From: Endothia cerciana
Lineage: Eukaryota; Ascomycota; Sordariomycetes; Diaporthales; Cryphonectriaceae
Direction: 5' to 3'
Length of the DNA stretch: 64,000 bases
Assembly (NCBI GenBank): GCA_026119935.1
Contig: JALRMH010000020.1
Span: forward strand, 372,001 to 436,000
Under the pieces are notes generated by a model. That model made no database searches. It had not been told where the DNA came from and saw only the letters and a program-made list of their open reading frames with translations. Shown here one piece after another: positions 19,917-30,119 of this stretch. Every line of letters begins with the position of its first letter. The stretch's first letter is position 1. A program made the position numbers and the translations under genes.

Positions 19917-21901
19917 TTATGGGGCGGGGCCAGCCGCAAGTGGAGGGGTGGTCACGCTCGCGCGGCGGCTCTCCCCATCAGCACCCCCGCGCGCCTCCTT
20001 CCCCAGCTGGTTCTCCTCGTCGCTACTCCCGGACCCCGAGGCCCCCTGGTCCGCGTCGTCGCCGGCGTACGCATACCTGCTGCGCTCCCTGATGGCCGCG
20101 CCGTACCTCCAGAACAGGAACGGGATCCCGCAGCAGGCCAGGGCCATGAAGAACAGGATCATGCTGGCCCACTGGTAGCCGCACGCGGCGTACATCTGCT
20201 CGGTGAACAGCACGACGCCCGCGCCCCAGAAGCTGCGGATGAACGTCTTGGCCGCCAGGGCGCTCGCCGCCTGGTGCTGGTAGCTGTCGACCAGGTAGTT
20301 GTTGGCGGCGTTGTACAGGAAGATGAAGCCGAAGCCCACGGGGAAGCCCCCGATCGCCGGGCCGATCCAGTGCACGTGCGGGTAGGACGTCCAGGAGAAG
20401 ATGAGCAGGCCCGTCGGGATAAACCAGCAGCTGAGCATCATGGGGATCAGGCGGTACTCGGCGGGCGGCTTGCCGTTGAAGCGGGCCGTGATCTTGAGGT
20501 AGTGCTTGTTGACGAACGGGGCACAGCAGGCGGAGGCGATGACGCCAAGGGCGAGGGGAATCTATGAGGGATGTCGTTTAGCTATTTGTGCTACGGGAGG
20601 GTTTGGGGGGAGGGGGAGAGGGGGAGGGGGGAGGGCAGCAGCAAGAAAGAGCGGGCAAGACTTACAAACATGAGACCCGTGCTCCCGGCACTCCAACCTT
20701 TGCCCTCCTGGTAGACAATCGGGAACGCAATGAAGAACATGTAGAGAAGACCGTAGAGGACGGACATGTAGAGCGAGATGAGGAAGACGATCAGCTCCCG
20801 GAAGAGCAGCTGCAGCGGCCTGATCAGGAAGATGGACAATCTTTCCGAGAGCGGGCGGAGGTCCAGGTCCTGCTCGGTGACGTGCTCGTCCGACCCAGTC
20901 TCCTTCCGCAGCTTCTTGGCCCGCCGCGCGAGGATGGTAGGGGCATACGTCTCGGGCACGGTGAAGGTGATGAGCACCCACACGATGAACGCGAGGATGA
21001 GCTGGATCCAGTACAGCCAGCGCCAGCCCGCCGCATCGCTCAGGAATCCGCCGACAAGCGGTCCGATTGCAGGCCCGATGAAAGGTGCAGCAGAGAATGC
21101 CGCCATGGGGACACCGCGCTCCTCGTTGCGCCACAGGTCAGCCAGGGTGCCGCCGACAAGCGTCATGGGTGCAGAGAAAGCGATTCCGTCGATGGCGCGG
21201 CAGACAATGAGCGTGCCTATGTTCTTCGCCAGCGCCTCGGGGATGATGAACACCACGGCGATCAGCAGGGTACTCCCGTAGATGACCCTGCGACCGCAAA
21301 TCTCGGACAGTGGCGCAAACATCATCGGGCCGACACCGAAGCCCACGACGAACACGGTGATTGTCAAGAGAGCGACCTCCTCGCTTACATTGAAGGTTTC
21401 TTCGACGCCCGCGAGGTCGGCGGTGATGACGGACGAGGCGAAGGCAACGACGAAACACGTTATGGCGACGACCATCGTGCAGTACCATTTGTAGAGCTTC
21501 GACCAATTTTTGGGGTTCTCGGGGTCGTCCGGTACAAACGTCACAAGCTTGTACTGCTTTTCCTTGCCGTCGGGGCCGACCACCACAGGGCCCTGGATCT
21601 CGCCCGTCGGGTCTTCTGTGGTGAACTCCTGGAAGTTGGCATTCTGAGAGAGTGTTCGATAGGGAAGGGAATCGGGGTCGAGGTTGGGGTCCCGGTGCAT
21701 TTCTTTCGTGGACTGCCTGGATATCTGGCGACCGAAGGAGCCAGAGCGAGGCCGCTGGTAGGCGGAACTGCGCCGGCCATGTCTGGAGACGACAGATTGG
21801 AAGACGGGGCCGCTATCTTCATTGTTGTCACCGTCACTCCCTGCTATTGTAGGGGAGGACGGGCAGGTCTGGTCTTCCTGGTTTGAGACCTCGTGATCCA
21901 T
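19917..21901 (-). CDS. MFS transporter, DHA1 drug/polyamine:H+ antiporter type
   Basis: Two exons (20666-21901 and 19917-20561 on the minus strand) with a GT-AG intron give 626 residues. A long hydrophilic N-terminus (about 140 residues, Ser-rich) leads to DDPENPKNWSKLYKWYCTMV, the entry typical of fungal DHA1/TPO-like carriers. The loop 2-3 motif is PLSEICGRRVIYG; the antiporter-type helix 5 region reads FIGPAIGPLVGGFLSD followed by WRWLYWIQLI. About twelve hydrophobic segments can be counted, with six after the central loop containing ARRAKKLRKETG. The second exon supplies YNAANNYLVDSYQHQAASAL and the final helices. It should export small molecules (drugs, polyamines) at the plasma membrane; substrate is unknown. 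The ATG at 21899-21901 is preferred. The 432-codon antisense frame is a shadow. Confidence 0.88.
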
Positions 21902-24900
21902 GACTATTAAACGTAGACTGAAAGTGCAAGAACAGCACAATTGGACAATAAGGCGCTCGGACCAGAAATGATATATGCAGTTGCATATTGAGGGGAGTCA
22001 TTCGCATTTATACTTAAATGGCAGCACATCTCGACTCGCCTCAGCCACTGCTCGCGCTTTCGACTGAGGCCCGGAACGCGACACGCGAGGGTACAAGCCA
22101 AAACGGCTACTAGTGTGGGTCCCGGGATGGATTTCGTTTCCCAGCCCAAAAGGGTCCTGTCTCGCGGCCGCGAGCTGAGACAAAGAAAGAAAAGAAACCA
22201 CCTTACTTATGGAGGGAAACAGGACACGCTGTTGTGATATGCTTGAGCGATTTGCTCATTGTCGATCAAGGGAACTACCCGGAATTCGCTGCACACAGAA
22301 GCCATCACAGATCGAAATGAGTCGTGGTGGAAGGCCCTTCGATCCTTATGACGGGAGGGCTCGAGAACGTCTTGCAAGGGAAGATTCCAAGGCCCGCATT
22401 TCCAGCATCCCTCGCTCCTCCTGGAGCCCCCATTCTCCACCTTCTCGGGCCTTGTCGATAAAGATCCAAAGGGTAGATACACGTGAAGACGAATTGTGTC
22501 CGCGAAGGCACTGCAACAGCATTCGCATGTTGCTATGAGATACTGTCGTAGTCCGTATCAACATGGAGATTTTGAGATAGTGGCGAAAAGTTCCGATGGA
22601 AAGATATACATAGTACAGTCCCAAGGGCAAATGACACGGGTATCCCACTTTTATATGGACACCACCAGGCCATGACACGTGGGTCTAGGCGTCAAAACTT
22701 TATCTTTATGTGGGAACGGCTCGACGAATGCGGACCGGAGCGGAAAATGCGGAAACTGCGGACCGGGCGGAGCTGAGATCCGAGAGTTGGTGATCTGGAA
22801 CATGACAGCGTCGACAAATCTTGAGACATGAATTGGCGGGCCTTGACATTATTGACAGTGGATCGAGTCCGATGCTCAATTTTCCTGTTGATTGAAGAGG
22901 CCGGCATTTGTTTCGAATTTTCGACACCGCTGACGAAAAATAAAAATTGATCCAAAGCTGCCGTCGTCGAGCCTCCACAGTTGGAAACAGGTTCAAAGCG
23001 GCGTGAATCCGGACTCCCACGAACTCGGCGACGATGGCATGGGTGGACATGGAAATCGACAGAAGGGCCTAATGAAACCCTGCCAAGATTTGACACGTAA
23101 GCATGACATTGAAGCCCAAGGCCGAGATGCCTTCAGTGGATAGACTTCCAGCAAAGTCCTGGTTTGTCGTGTCCATGTTTCAGCATCAGGCTGTCAAGGT
23201 AACATGCAGTCTCCGGCAGGGCATTCAACGTGCTTCTTTGCATGGGCTGTTCCCCACAAACGACGATGATGGCGAGATGGTGGGGCCAGCCTGCGGCCTG
23301 GACAGACTGGATCTCTGCTCATGAGACCCTTTTCTGTGGACATATTCAGCAACCGGCGTGACGTCTCACGTGCCGGTCCCTGCATGCGCCCATGCAGGGG
23401 AAGTGATATCGGCGTAAGGGCGGCAGCCACAGCTTCTTGTCCATATCATGGCAGATTGAACCAGTTTTGATGCCTGCTGTCCCGTATGGCGTCTTCTGGG
23501 CGTTCATCTCACCTTGTCAGTATTTGCGTCCGTCTGTGCGGTCTCGCACGACGACGTTGGGGCTCCCAATTTCTCGTAATCTCGAAACCAAAAGGCTTTG
23601 GGACGCCGCGGGTTCCTTGCCACACAGCTGTCTTATCCACTCACAATGGCAGGCACCGTGTACGGTTCCCTCGATGAGCAAGACGCCATCAGGCGTTCAT
23701 GTGCCTCTCCCGTCCACCGATACGATAGTACCGCTGCGCTCATCGCTGCTGCGCATTACCCTGATTGCCTGTGATGGCAACTTTGATGGTGAGCATGTTG
23801 GGACGGCCTTCGAGTTGGGCAGGGTGTACTCGCGCCGCCGCAAAGCACGGCGTGAAGCGCGAGACGAGAAGCTGTAGTTCTGGGAGGATCAGCGTGCGGG
23901 TCCTTCAGGCGATGGAGCCTCAGCGAGGCGGTCTTGACGTCGATATTGGGTATGTAGACAACTCTTGGGCACGAGATCTGTAAAAGTCACTTAAACAATG
24001 ACCCTGCTTTGAACTCCGTACCTGCGTGCCTGCGTCGAGGAAGTGAGAGGCGATCACTGAAGCCTGGTGGCCTGACAGGGGGAATGACTCCTCCTCATGT
24101 AAGCGGCTATGGTCAGGGGTGACGGGATGACATCACCCTTACTTGGAGGCTGTCACGACTTGTCGCGGCCACCAACGCTTTATCACCATGAAAGTTGACG
24201 GCAACGAGGTACGGCATCAACGAAGAGGCATGCCACAGTACACCTGGCTCGGTGTTGCGGCCTGCGAGAACCATAAGCTATGAGCCCTTCCTTCTCACGC
24301 TGGGCGAACGATTTTCCTTGTTGGACCCACAGTCTCGGATCCTTGAGGCGCAGCTCCCCATCACGACTGTTTTGGAATCTGTCTCGAGTGGGGTGTGCAG
24401 CCTGAGCTGCCGAGGCCCCGAGAACACGTCAAGCAGCTGAGTCGACCTTAAGAGATCCCGGGTCAGCAAGTCTGGGCTCCCAGAAGGCGCATCCTCAACG
24501 GTCAGCGGTGAGGGGCTGGAAGTGTGCCTGCAGCTGCTGTCGTCCCGAGCGTGTGTGCCTGCCTGAACCCTCATCGCCAAGCCACACCACCTTCCCTAGG
24601 TCTTATAATGATGGGCCGTCTCAGGAGCTCCCGTCATGGAAGTTTCGACTCACAGGATCGATAGATATTTCTGCTTGTGGCACCTCGCCAGTCGTACAGC
24701 ACCTTGCTACCCTGACCGGGAGACTTTCGACTTCTTGTTCCCCGCTTAGACGCCCAAGCCGGTCAGAACTTGCCCGGTCAACCTGTCGTCCAGCTGAACC
24801 AGAACTACACGGTATCTATCGTACAGAACAAGCAGCATACAAACATCCAGGCTTGGCCAATAGACGAGAAGCCAACCGACCGAATTCCTGTCCCGACTGT

Positions 24901-24904
24901 CAAG
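21902..24904. other. Long intergenic stretch, possible decayed coding remnants
   Basis: No intact gene was recognised in 3 kb. On the minus strand around 23990-23650 short frames look protein-like (VVYIPNIDVKTASLRLHRLK; PNMLTIKVAITGNQG; TPDGVLLIEGTVHG) but are split by stops and frame changes. They match no family I can name. The right end holds the promoter of the CFEM gene. Confidence 0.35.
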
Positions 24905-25497
24905 ATGCAGATCATCAACACCCTCGTGGCCGCAGCCATCTTCGTTGCCCCGGCCCTCGCCCAGTCGTCGGCCAGTACCACCGGCTCCCCCACAACCACC
25001 GCCTCGGGCACGACGACAACCGACCTCACGAGCCTGGTGGGCCAGCTCCCCTCGTGCGCCATAGACTGCCTCGAGAGCTCCGCCAAGACCGTCAGCTGCG
25101 CCGCCTCGGACCTGACCTGCCTGTGTGGAAATTCGTCCAAGTTCGCCGCCGCAATCGGCCCGTGCATCCTGACCAGTGAATGCTCGAGCAGCGACCAGAA
25201 CAGTGAGTCCCGCCACTCCCCCCATCACCAACCCTATTGATCGCTGCGTTCTCCGGCGTGCCTGACACCGGCATGTCCGTTGCACCAGAGCTCATCTCCA
25301 CCGCCGAGGCCATCTGCAACGACATTGGCTCGTCGAACTCGTCCCAGATGGCCGCCGCATCGAGCTACGTCGCCAGTGCGGTCGCCAGCGAGACTGCTTC
25401 CGTGACCAGCGACAACCTGGCGGTGCCGACGAACGCGCCTATCGCGGGCCTGGGCGTCATGGGTGCCGCGGCTGCCCTCGCCGCTCTAGCTCTATAA
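24905..25497 (+). CDS. CFEM-domain GPI-anchored surface protein
   Basis: Two exons (24905-25202 and 25289-25497, GT-AG intron) give 168 residues. A signal peptide (MQIINTLVAAAIFVAPALAQ) precedes a short Ser/Thr linker. The CFEM domain follows, with its eight cysteines in order: LPSCAIDCLESSAKTVSCAA, SDLTCLCGN, IGPCILTSEC and, after the splice, AEAICNDI. An Asp typical of heme-binding CFEM proteins sits between cysteines (AASDLTC). A Ser/Ala-rich spacer and a hydrophobic C-terminus (GLGVMGAAAALAALAL) indicate a GPI-anchor signal. CFEM proteins act at the cell surface or wall in heme/iron capture, adhesion or host interaction. The splice joins NK-LISTAEAIC in frame. A frame running in from 24770 adds an implausible leader, so the ATG before the signal peptide is used. 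Confidence 0.92.
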
Positions 25498-26010
25498 GGG
25501 TCGGCAACGCAAGAGGCCGAGCCATGCCTACGAGATTCACATTTTTGGTGGCGCATCGCCAACATTCAGCGGTACTAGGCGCCCGGCCAGGTTCCCTTTA
25601 AAGTATGGGAAGCAGGTCCGCGGGGGAGGCAGGGGCAGAACCGCTGAGTTCACCTCATGGCTGTTCTTCCCTGCATAAACGTGGGGCGTTCGGGAGACGA
25701 AAGGGCACAGGTATCCATGGCCCGTCGCTGATATATAAACTCGACGAACATCGATAGTCAGCAGCGGTGTTTAGCGGGGGGCGAGGCGCAGAGGCACAAT
25801 TGCTACTGAAATGATAATACTATCGTTATTGCATAATCTGCCTAGGTATCGAAGAACACACGAGAAACAAGCCCCACTGTTAAACCCATCGTTCTGCAAC
25901 CGACAACAGGGCGCAGAAATACTTTTACAAACTTATATGTCTTAAGTTAAGGAGTGTTCCCCCCGGGTGGTTTCCCATACTACCTAGACTCGTCGTCCTT
26001 CGTGCCATGC
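25498..26010. other. Spacer between two convergent surface-protein genes
   Basis: It holds the 3' flanks of the CFEM gene and the minus-strand Ser/Thr-rich gene. AT-richer in the middle (25800-25950). No gene was recognised. Confidence 0.4.
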
Positions 26011-26541
26011 TCACAGTCCAACCCATCCCAAGACACCAGCCCCCACCGCCATCACAAGCGCGACTTTGCTCCCCTCCCCGGCCACCCTGCCCATCGCAGC
26101 ACCACCTCCCGACGAGCTTGAGCTCGTGGAAGTGGAGCTCGCCGCCGTCGTGGCACCCGTCACTCCCGACAGGCTGGCCGTCGTGCCGCTCGGCTGGATA
26201 TCGGTGGTCGTGGACGCGGCGGAGGACAGGGGCCCGCCGGGGTTGATGGAGGAGGTGGAGGAAAGAGAAGAGGACCCGGCGGCCGCCGTGGTGGTGATCA
26301 GGGTCGTGTCACTGACCCCAGAGGCGGAGGAGGACCCGGCGGTCAGCGTGGTCGTGTCAGACCCCGTCGGGGAGGCCGACACGATGACGGTATCCGTGTC
26401 TGCCGCCGTCGGCGTCGACGTCTCCGAGGTGGGCACGGTGAAGCCGGTCGCGATGTCGGTCGAGAGGGGCGGTGAGACGATCTGGGCGGCGTGCCTGTTG
26501 GCCAGGGTGAGGAGGAGGCCCAGGACCAGTCTGGTATTCAT
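26011..26541 (-). CDS. Ser/Thr-rich secreted protein, probably GPI-anchored
   Basis: A single exon of 176 residues. The signal peptide is MNTRLVLGLLLTLANRHAAQ. The body is almost entirely Ser, Thr, Gly and Ala (for example TLTAGSSSASGVSDTTLITT) and would be heavily O-mannosylated. A small-residue site (SSSGGGAAMG) is followed by a hydrophobic C-terminus (VALVMAVGAGVLGWVGL), consistent with a GPI-anchor signal. There are no cysteines in the mature part and no recognised domain, so it is probably a cell-wall stalk protein. It faces the CFEM gene tail to tail. A long TG microsatellite lies only about 20 bases upstream of the ATG, within the promoter or 5' UTR. Confidence 0.75.
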   Translation of the reverse strand: MNTRLVLGLLLTLANRHAAQIVSPPLSTDIATGFTVPTSETSTPTAADTDTVIVSASPTGSDTTTLTAGSSSASGVSDTTLITTTAAAGSSSLSSTSSINPGGPLSSAASTTTDIQPSGTTASLSGVTGATTAASSTSTSSSSSGGGAAMGRVAGEGSKVALVMAVGAGVLGWVGL

Positions 26542-26563
26542 TGTGGCGATGGTGTTTGTGTGC

Positions 26564-26564
<1 letters not shown>

Positions 26565-26608
<44 letters not shown>
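26565..26608 (+). repeat. (TG)n dinucleotide microsatellite upstream of a surface-protein gene
   Basis: About 22 uninterrupted TG units, with a short imperfect lead-in at 26554-26564. Its near end is roughly 23 bases upstream of the minus-strand ATG at 26541, so it lies in the 5' UTR or core promoter of the Ser/Thr-rich protein. Confidence 0.95.
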
Positions 26609-26609
<1 letters not shown>

Positions 26610-27738
26610 CTTTGAGGGGCTCTAGCTAACAGTGGTTCAACTGTGTTGAGTTGTTATGTGCGCGCGTTGCAGATATGGGTGTTGTTCTCTTCCCAATCGA
26701 TTGTCTCAGGCAGTAAAAGACGACATCCGCTTGATCATGCACGACACCGGTGAGGATGTGATGGGTAGATAACTCGGACAGCACGCCACGTTTGGGATGC
26801 TGCAAGGTCGGGAGGACCTGCAGCCTATTTAATGGCCGTGACGACGCCTCCGTCGTTACGCAGCTCCACAGGGTCGCCTCGTGTTCCCCGGTCGCGCTTC
26901 AGCTGCAGCGTTACATGGCACGCAGGAGACCACCTTCCAGAATCCGCCTGGGGCCCAGGCGAGCAGGGCGAACATCAGCAGAGATGTGAGGCCCGGCCCC
27001 CCCGCGGTGTGCCCGGGATCCGCATGAAACGAAAACGTCATAGCCCATAGGGATCGCGCTGCAGGGGATCCCGCCACTGTACGCCGGTGGTGGGCGATGT
27101 ACGGACGTGCCCGTCAGCCCACAGTGCGAGCTGTCGTTCGTGAAGCTGGGAGCCGGGATGCGAATCTGGGGAAGGGTGCAGAGGGAGCGGGGTTGGCCCC
27201 AGGGTGGCGGGCGGCGATCCCTGTGGGGTCTTCTTAGCCACCGCAGGGGCCCTTTCAGGGCCATTCTCGTTGCACGCACTGCCTTCCCGGGGCCGCATGC
27301 TACGCTCTCGCCTGCAAGATGACAGAAGTCCCTCCAGTATCAATCCCCGAGAGTATGTGAAGGGGTGTGTGAGTGACTTTTGTATGTCATGATGTCGTCT
27401 CATCTGCCGACTGATGACCGACAGGCTGCACTTGGTTGATCAGACAGCGCCACTATTCTCGAACATCTGCTTTGGACACACGGCGATATGTCTTGTTGTG
27501 CTGGATACTAGGTAGGTGCATTGGCCCTGAACGTCTTCATACATGCACCCGTTCCTTTTCCCTCTAGCCACCACCCCCCCCCCCCTCTCTCCTCTCCATT
27601 GCGCCCGAGAATAAAAATTCGTCACACAAACTCTTTAATTTCCTGCTCTAGAGATCGAGACAAACATGCCTCTCAAGACTTCGATCTCGTCCTTCAGATG
27701 TAACCCTGTTGTCGGACTCACCGGCCCTGTCTTCTTCT
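26609..27738. other. Intergenic stretch, no gene recognised
   Basis: Frames on both strands are short, Arg/Pro/Gly-rich and without family patterns. A C run occurs at about 27573-27585. The right end is the 3' flank of the LRAT-like gene. Confidence 0.4.
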
Positions 27739-28533
27739 TCACAGAACTGTACAGAGGTTGATCCGTGGTGGTCCCGCCAACTCTTGACGACGGTCTCGTA
27801 GCTCGGTCGCGCAGATCTTATCGATCAGGCTGATCGTGAAGTGCTGGCAGTTGTTCAACCAGAGATCGTAGGCCTCAGGCATCTCGAGGATCGTCTCTAT
27901 GGCTGGTATCCCTTCTTTGTCAGCAAGAATTGAAGATTCTTAGCCTATATGGCTTAGTATGGCCGCGATGAACTCTGGAACCCACCCGCTTCTACAATCG
28001 CAGCGTCGTTGTAGCTCGTGTCGCCGATGGTATAGACTGACCACCCGTCTCCTATGCAACATATGTGAGCCTCGTTTTATTGCACCGAGGACATCAACAC
28101 ACACACACACACGCACGCACACACGCACCCGAAGGCGGGCCCTGGTCTTCTGGCCCATTTCTGGAGGCCCCCAGGGCCTCCTCCCGATATTCCCCGTGGA
28201 CTCTCCCCGTAGGGATGCCATCCTAAGGGCATACTTACTCCAGCTAGTTTTACCATTGTCGTACCACACAGCCCCACCCGTGATCTGGATCTGGTGGTGG
28301 TACTCCCCGACAAGCACACACCAGTGGTAGAGCGGGTCCGGGGTCAGTTCGCTCAGGGACATCTGCGCGCCCCTCCTGAGGAGGCCGTGGAGGACCCCTA
28401 TCGTCCACGCAGCCACTCGGCCCCCGACAGGGCGGTATCCGATCTGGACCTTGCGTACGACGCCTTCCAGGTGAGGCGCAGGGTGGTGGGGGATGCGGGA
28501 GACGTTCCCATGGTGTCGACTTGAGTGTTTCAT
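27739..28533 (-). CDS. LRAT/NlpC-P60-like papain-fold protein
   Basis: Three exons (28239-28533, 27986-28051, 27739-27902 on the minus strand) with GT-AG introns give 174 residues. The central strand LYHWCVLVGEYHHQIQ places a His (residue 70) like the catalytic His of LRAT/NlpC-type thiol hydrolases. After the small second exon (DGWSVYTIGDTSYNDAAIVE) the third exon gives LWLNNCQHFTISLIDKIC. Its N-C-x-H-F motif (Cys139, His141) is the hallmark of the circularly permuted LRAT group. Members act as acyltransferases, phospholipases or amidohydrolases; the substrate here is unknown. There is no signal peptide, so it is probably cytosolic. The three exon phases agree exactly, and the total length divides by three. 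The single long frame through intron 1 is misleading. Confidence 0.72.
28097..28128 (+). repeat. CA/CG-type microsatellite inside an intron
   Basis: An (AC)n tract with GC-variant units (acgcacgcac). It lies wholly within intron 1 of the LRAT-like gene (28052-28238) and is therefore not coding. Confidence 0.9.
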
Positions 28534-30119
28534 GGCGGCATTGGATGTCGGAGGGACACCATGATGAGTGTGAGCTGAATGAGGAAGGCAACAAGACGTA
28601 TCCCACTAGTGGGCTTTCGTTACAGCTCATTTTGAAGGGGCGGCAAGTGACTCGAACTTCGTTCAGATGCCATCTAGAGGCGCGGGGAAAGGCCTCGTGG
28701 GGCTTGGGGGGTGATATGAGGGTGAATCCAGATGGTGAAGGGGGTCGGTCGGCTCTCACTTGAATGGCCAAAGCAGGAGTGGCGTCTAGGAAACCATATC
28801 GAACCGTGTCTTCTAGATGTCTCTCCCTATGCCGATCCGTTGAAGTTAAAACTCGGTGTTTCTTTAGATTCTACAGTCTCAGAAAACTATGAAAGAAGAT
28901 ATCGAATCCGACTTACATGAGGCCTTGAATATTCACGTTCCAGGTCTTGGGTGGACCCATCAGACCTACTATTAAAGGAATACAGTACCTCTTGCAGGCA
29001 TGAAAGCGATCGGTCATATATGCTTTCTTGAGAACCGGAAAGGTAGGCTTTTACTTAGGCCGAGAGATAAGGAGACAAGTCTGATATACATCTCGAGAGG
29101 TCAAGACGACGGAGAGCAATGAATGACTGTATCAGTCATGGCCGGTCTTCTGCTACAAGATGTAACCACCCCGTCTTAGAAGCATTCCACTGTTTCCTAG
29201 CCCCCCCTCCCCCCTCCCGGGACATCCCGAATCATCTGGACATTCTCATGGTGCGACACGGCGGGGGAGCAACTTGCTAGGTGCCCTGCAGCTACCTTGA
29301 GCCCCAGCACAGAGAAGCACCAGATGAGGCACAACGCCGGTATGGCCTTACTCTGGCTGCCTGAGTAGTCTAGTGCAAGTCTTGTCATCAAACACGTCAG
29401 ATTCTGGCTACGGCGGGGCGACCTGGACCTCGCGTTCGTGACCAGTCCGGCGGATTCTAGGGCCGGACGAGGGTCTGAACTCTTGACAATACCTCTCCGA
29501 CCATCATCCTTCTAACCTTTTACTAACCACTCTAAAAAAAAATCTGCGAACTAATAATGCGTCGGGCCCTTTCTGCAAAGCATTTGTTAAGGGGGCCATG
29601 GCTAACGCTGGCAATACGCAAAAAAGGAGACTCGGCGGCGGACACCCACTTGGCTACTCGGTTCAGCCCTTACTCGGAGTCCCATTGGAACGAGACTCTG
29701 CGAGAAAAATTCCGATGCCTGCGTTCGAGAAACTAAGTGTGGATGGGAAGAACCAACCCCCCTCCCCCGGTTCTTCTGGCCCCCGGCCTGCGGAAAGAGG
29801 TGGCTCCGGCCGGGCCCTTATTCCAGCGGCGTCTATGCCCGAATCGGAGAGAGATTGAGGGCTTGGTTAGAAAGATCCAGGTGTTTGTAAATGGCGTTGG
29901 CGTTGGGAGGCCAGGGATGGTCGGCCGGTCGAGGGAGGGAAGGATAGTGGTGAGGGCGGGTGGCATAGAGGGAGGATGGCGTGCTTGAGGTTGGAGAGAA
30001 GGGGAAGACGTGTTACCGGTGTGTGAAGCTGGAAATGTTACGAGTTTGGTTGCGGATACTGGAGGGGCGGGCTGTTGTGTACGAGATATTGATCATTGAC
30101 CGACTGTACATATATGTAT
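28534..30119. other. Intergenic stretch, no gene recognised
   Basis: Only short frames without family patterns. The left end should contain the promoter of the minus-strand LRAT-like gene. An A run lies at 29534-29542. Confidence 0.4.

Noticed and set aside
20588..21886. 432-codon plus-strand open frame
   Set aside because: It is exactly antisense to the MFS transporter exon, has Arg/Glu/Gly-biased composition and no family pattern; it is a shadow caused by high GC.
22209..22538. 109-codon plus-strand frame
   Set aside because: No family resemblance and surrounded by equally long frames on the other strand.
24508..25179. 223-codon plus-strand frame overlapping the CFEM gene
   Set aside because: Different frame from the CFEM protein, whose eight-cysteine pattern is unmistakable; this frame is an Arg/His/Pro-rich shadow.
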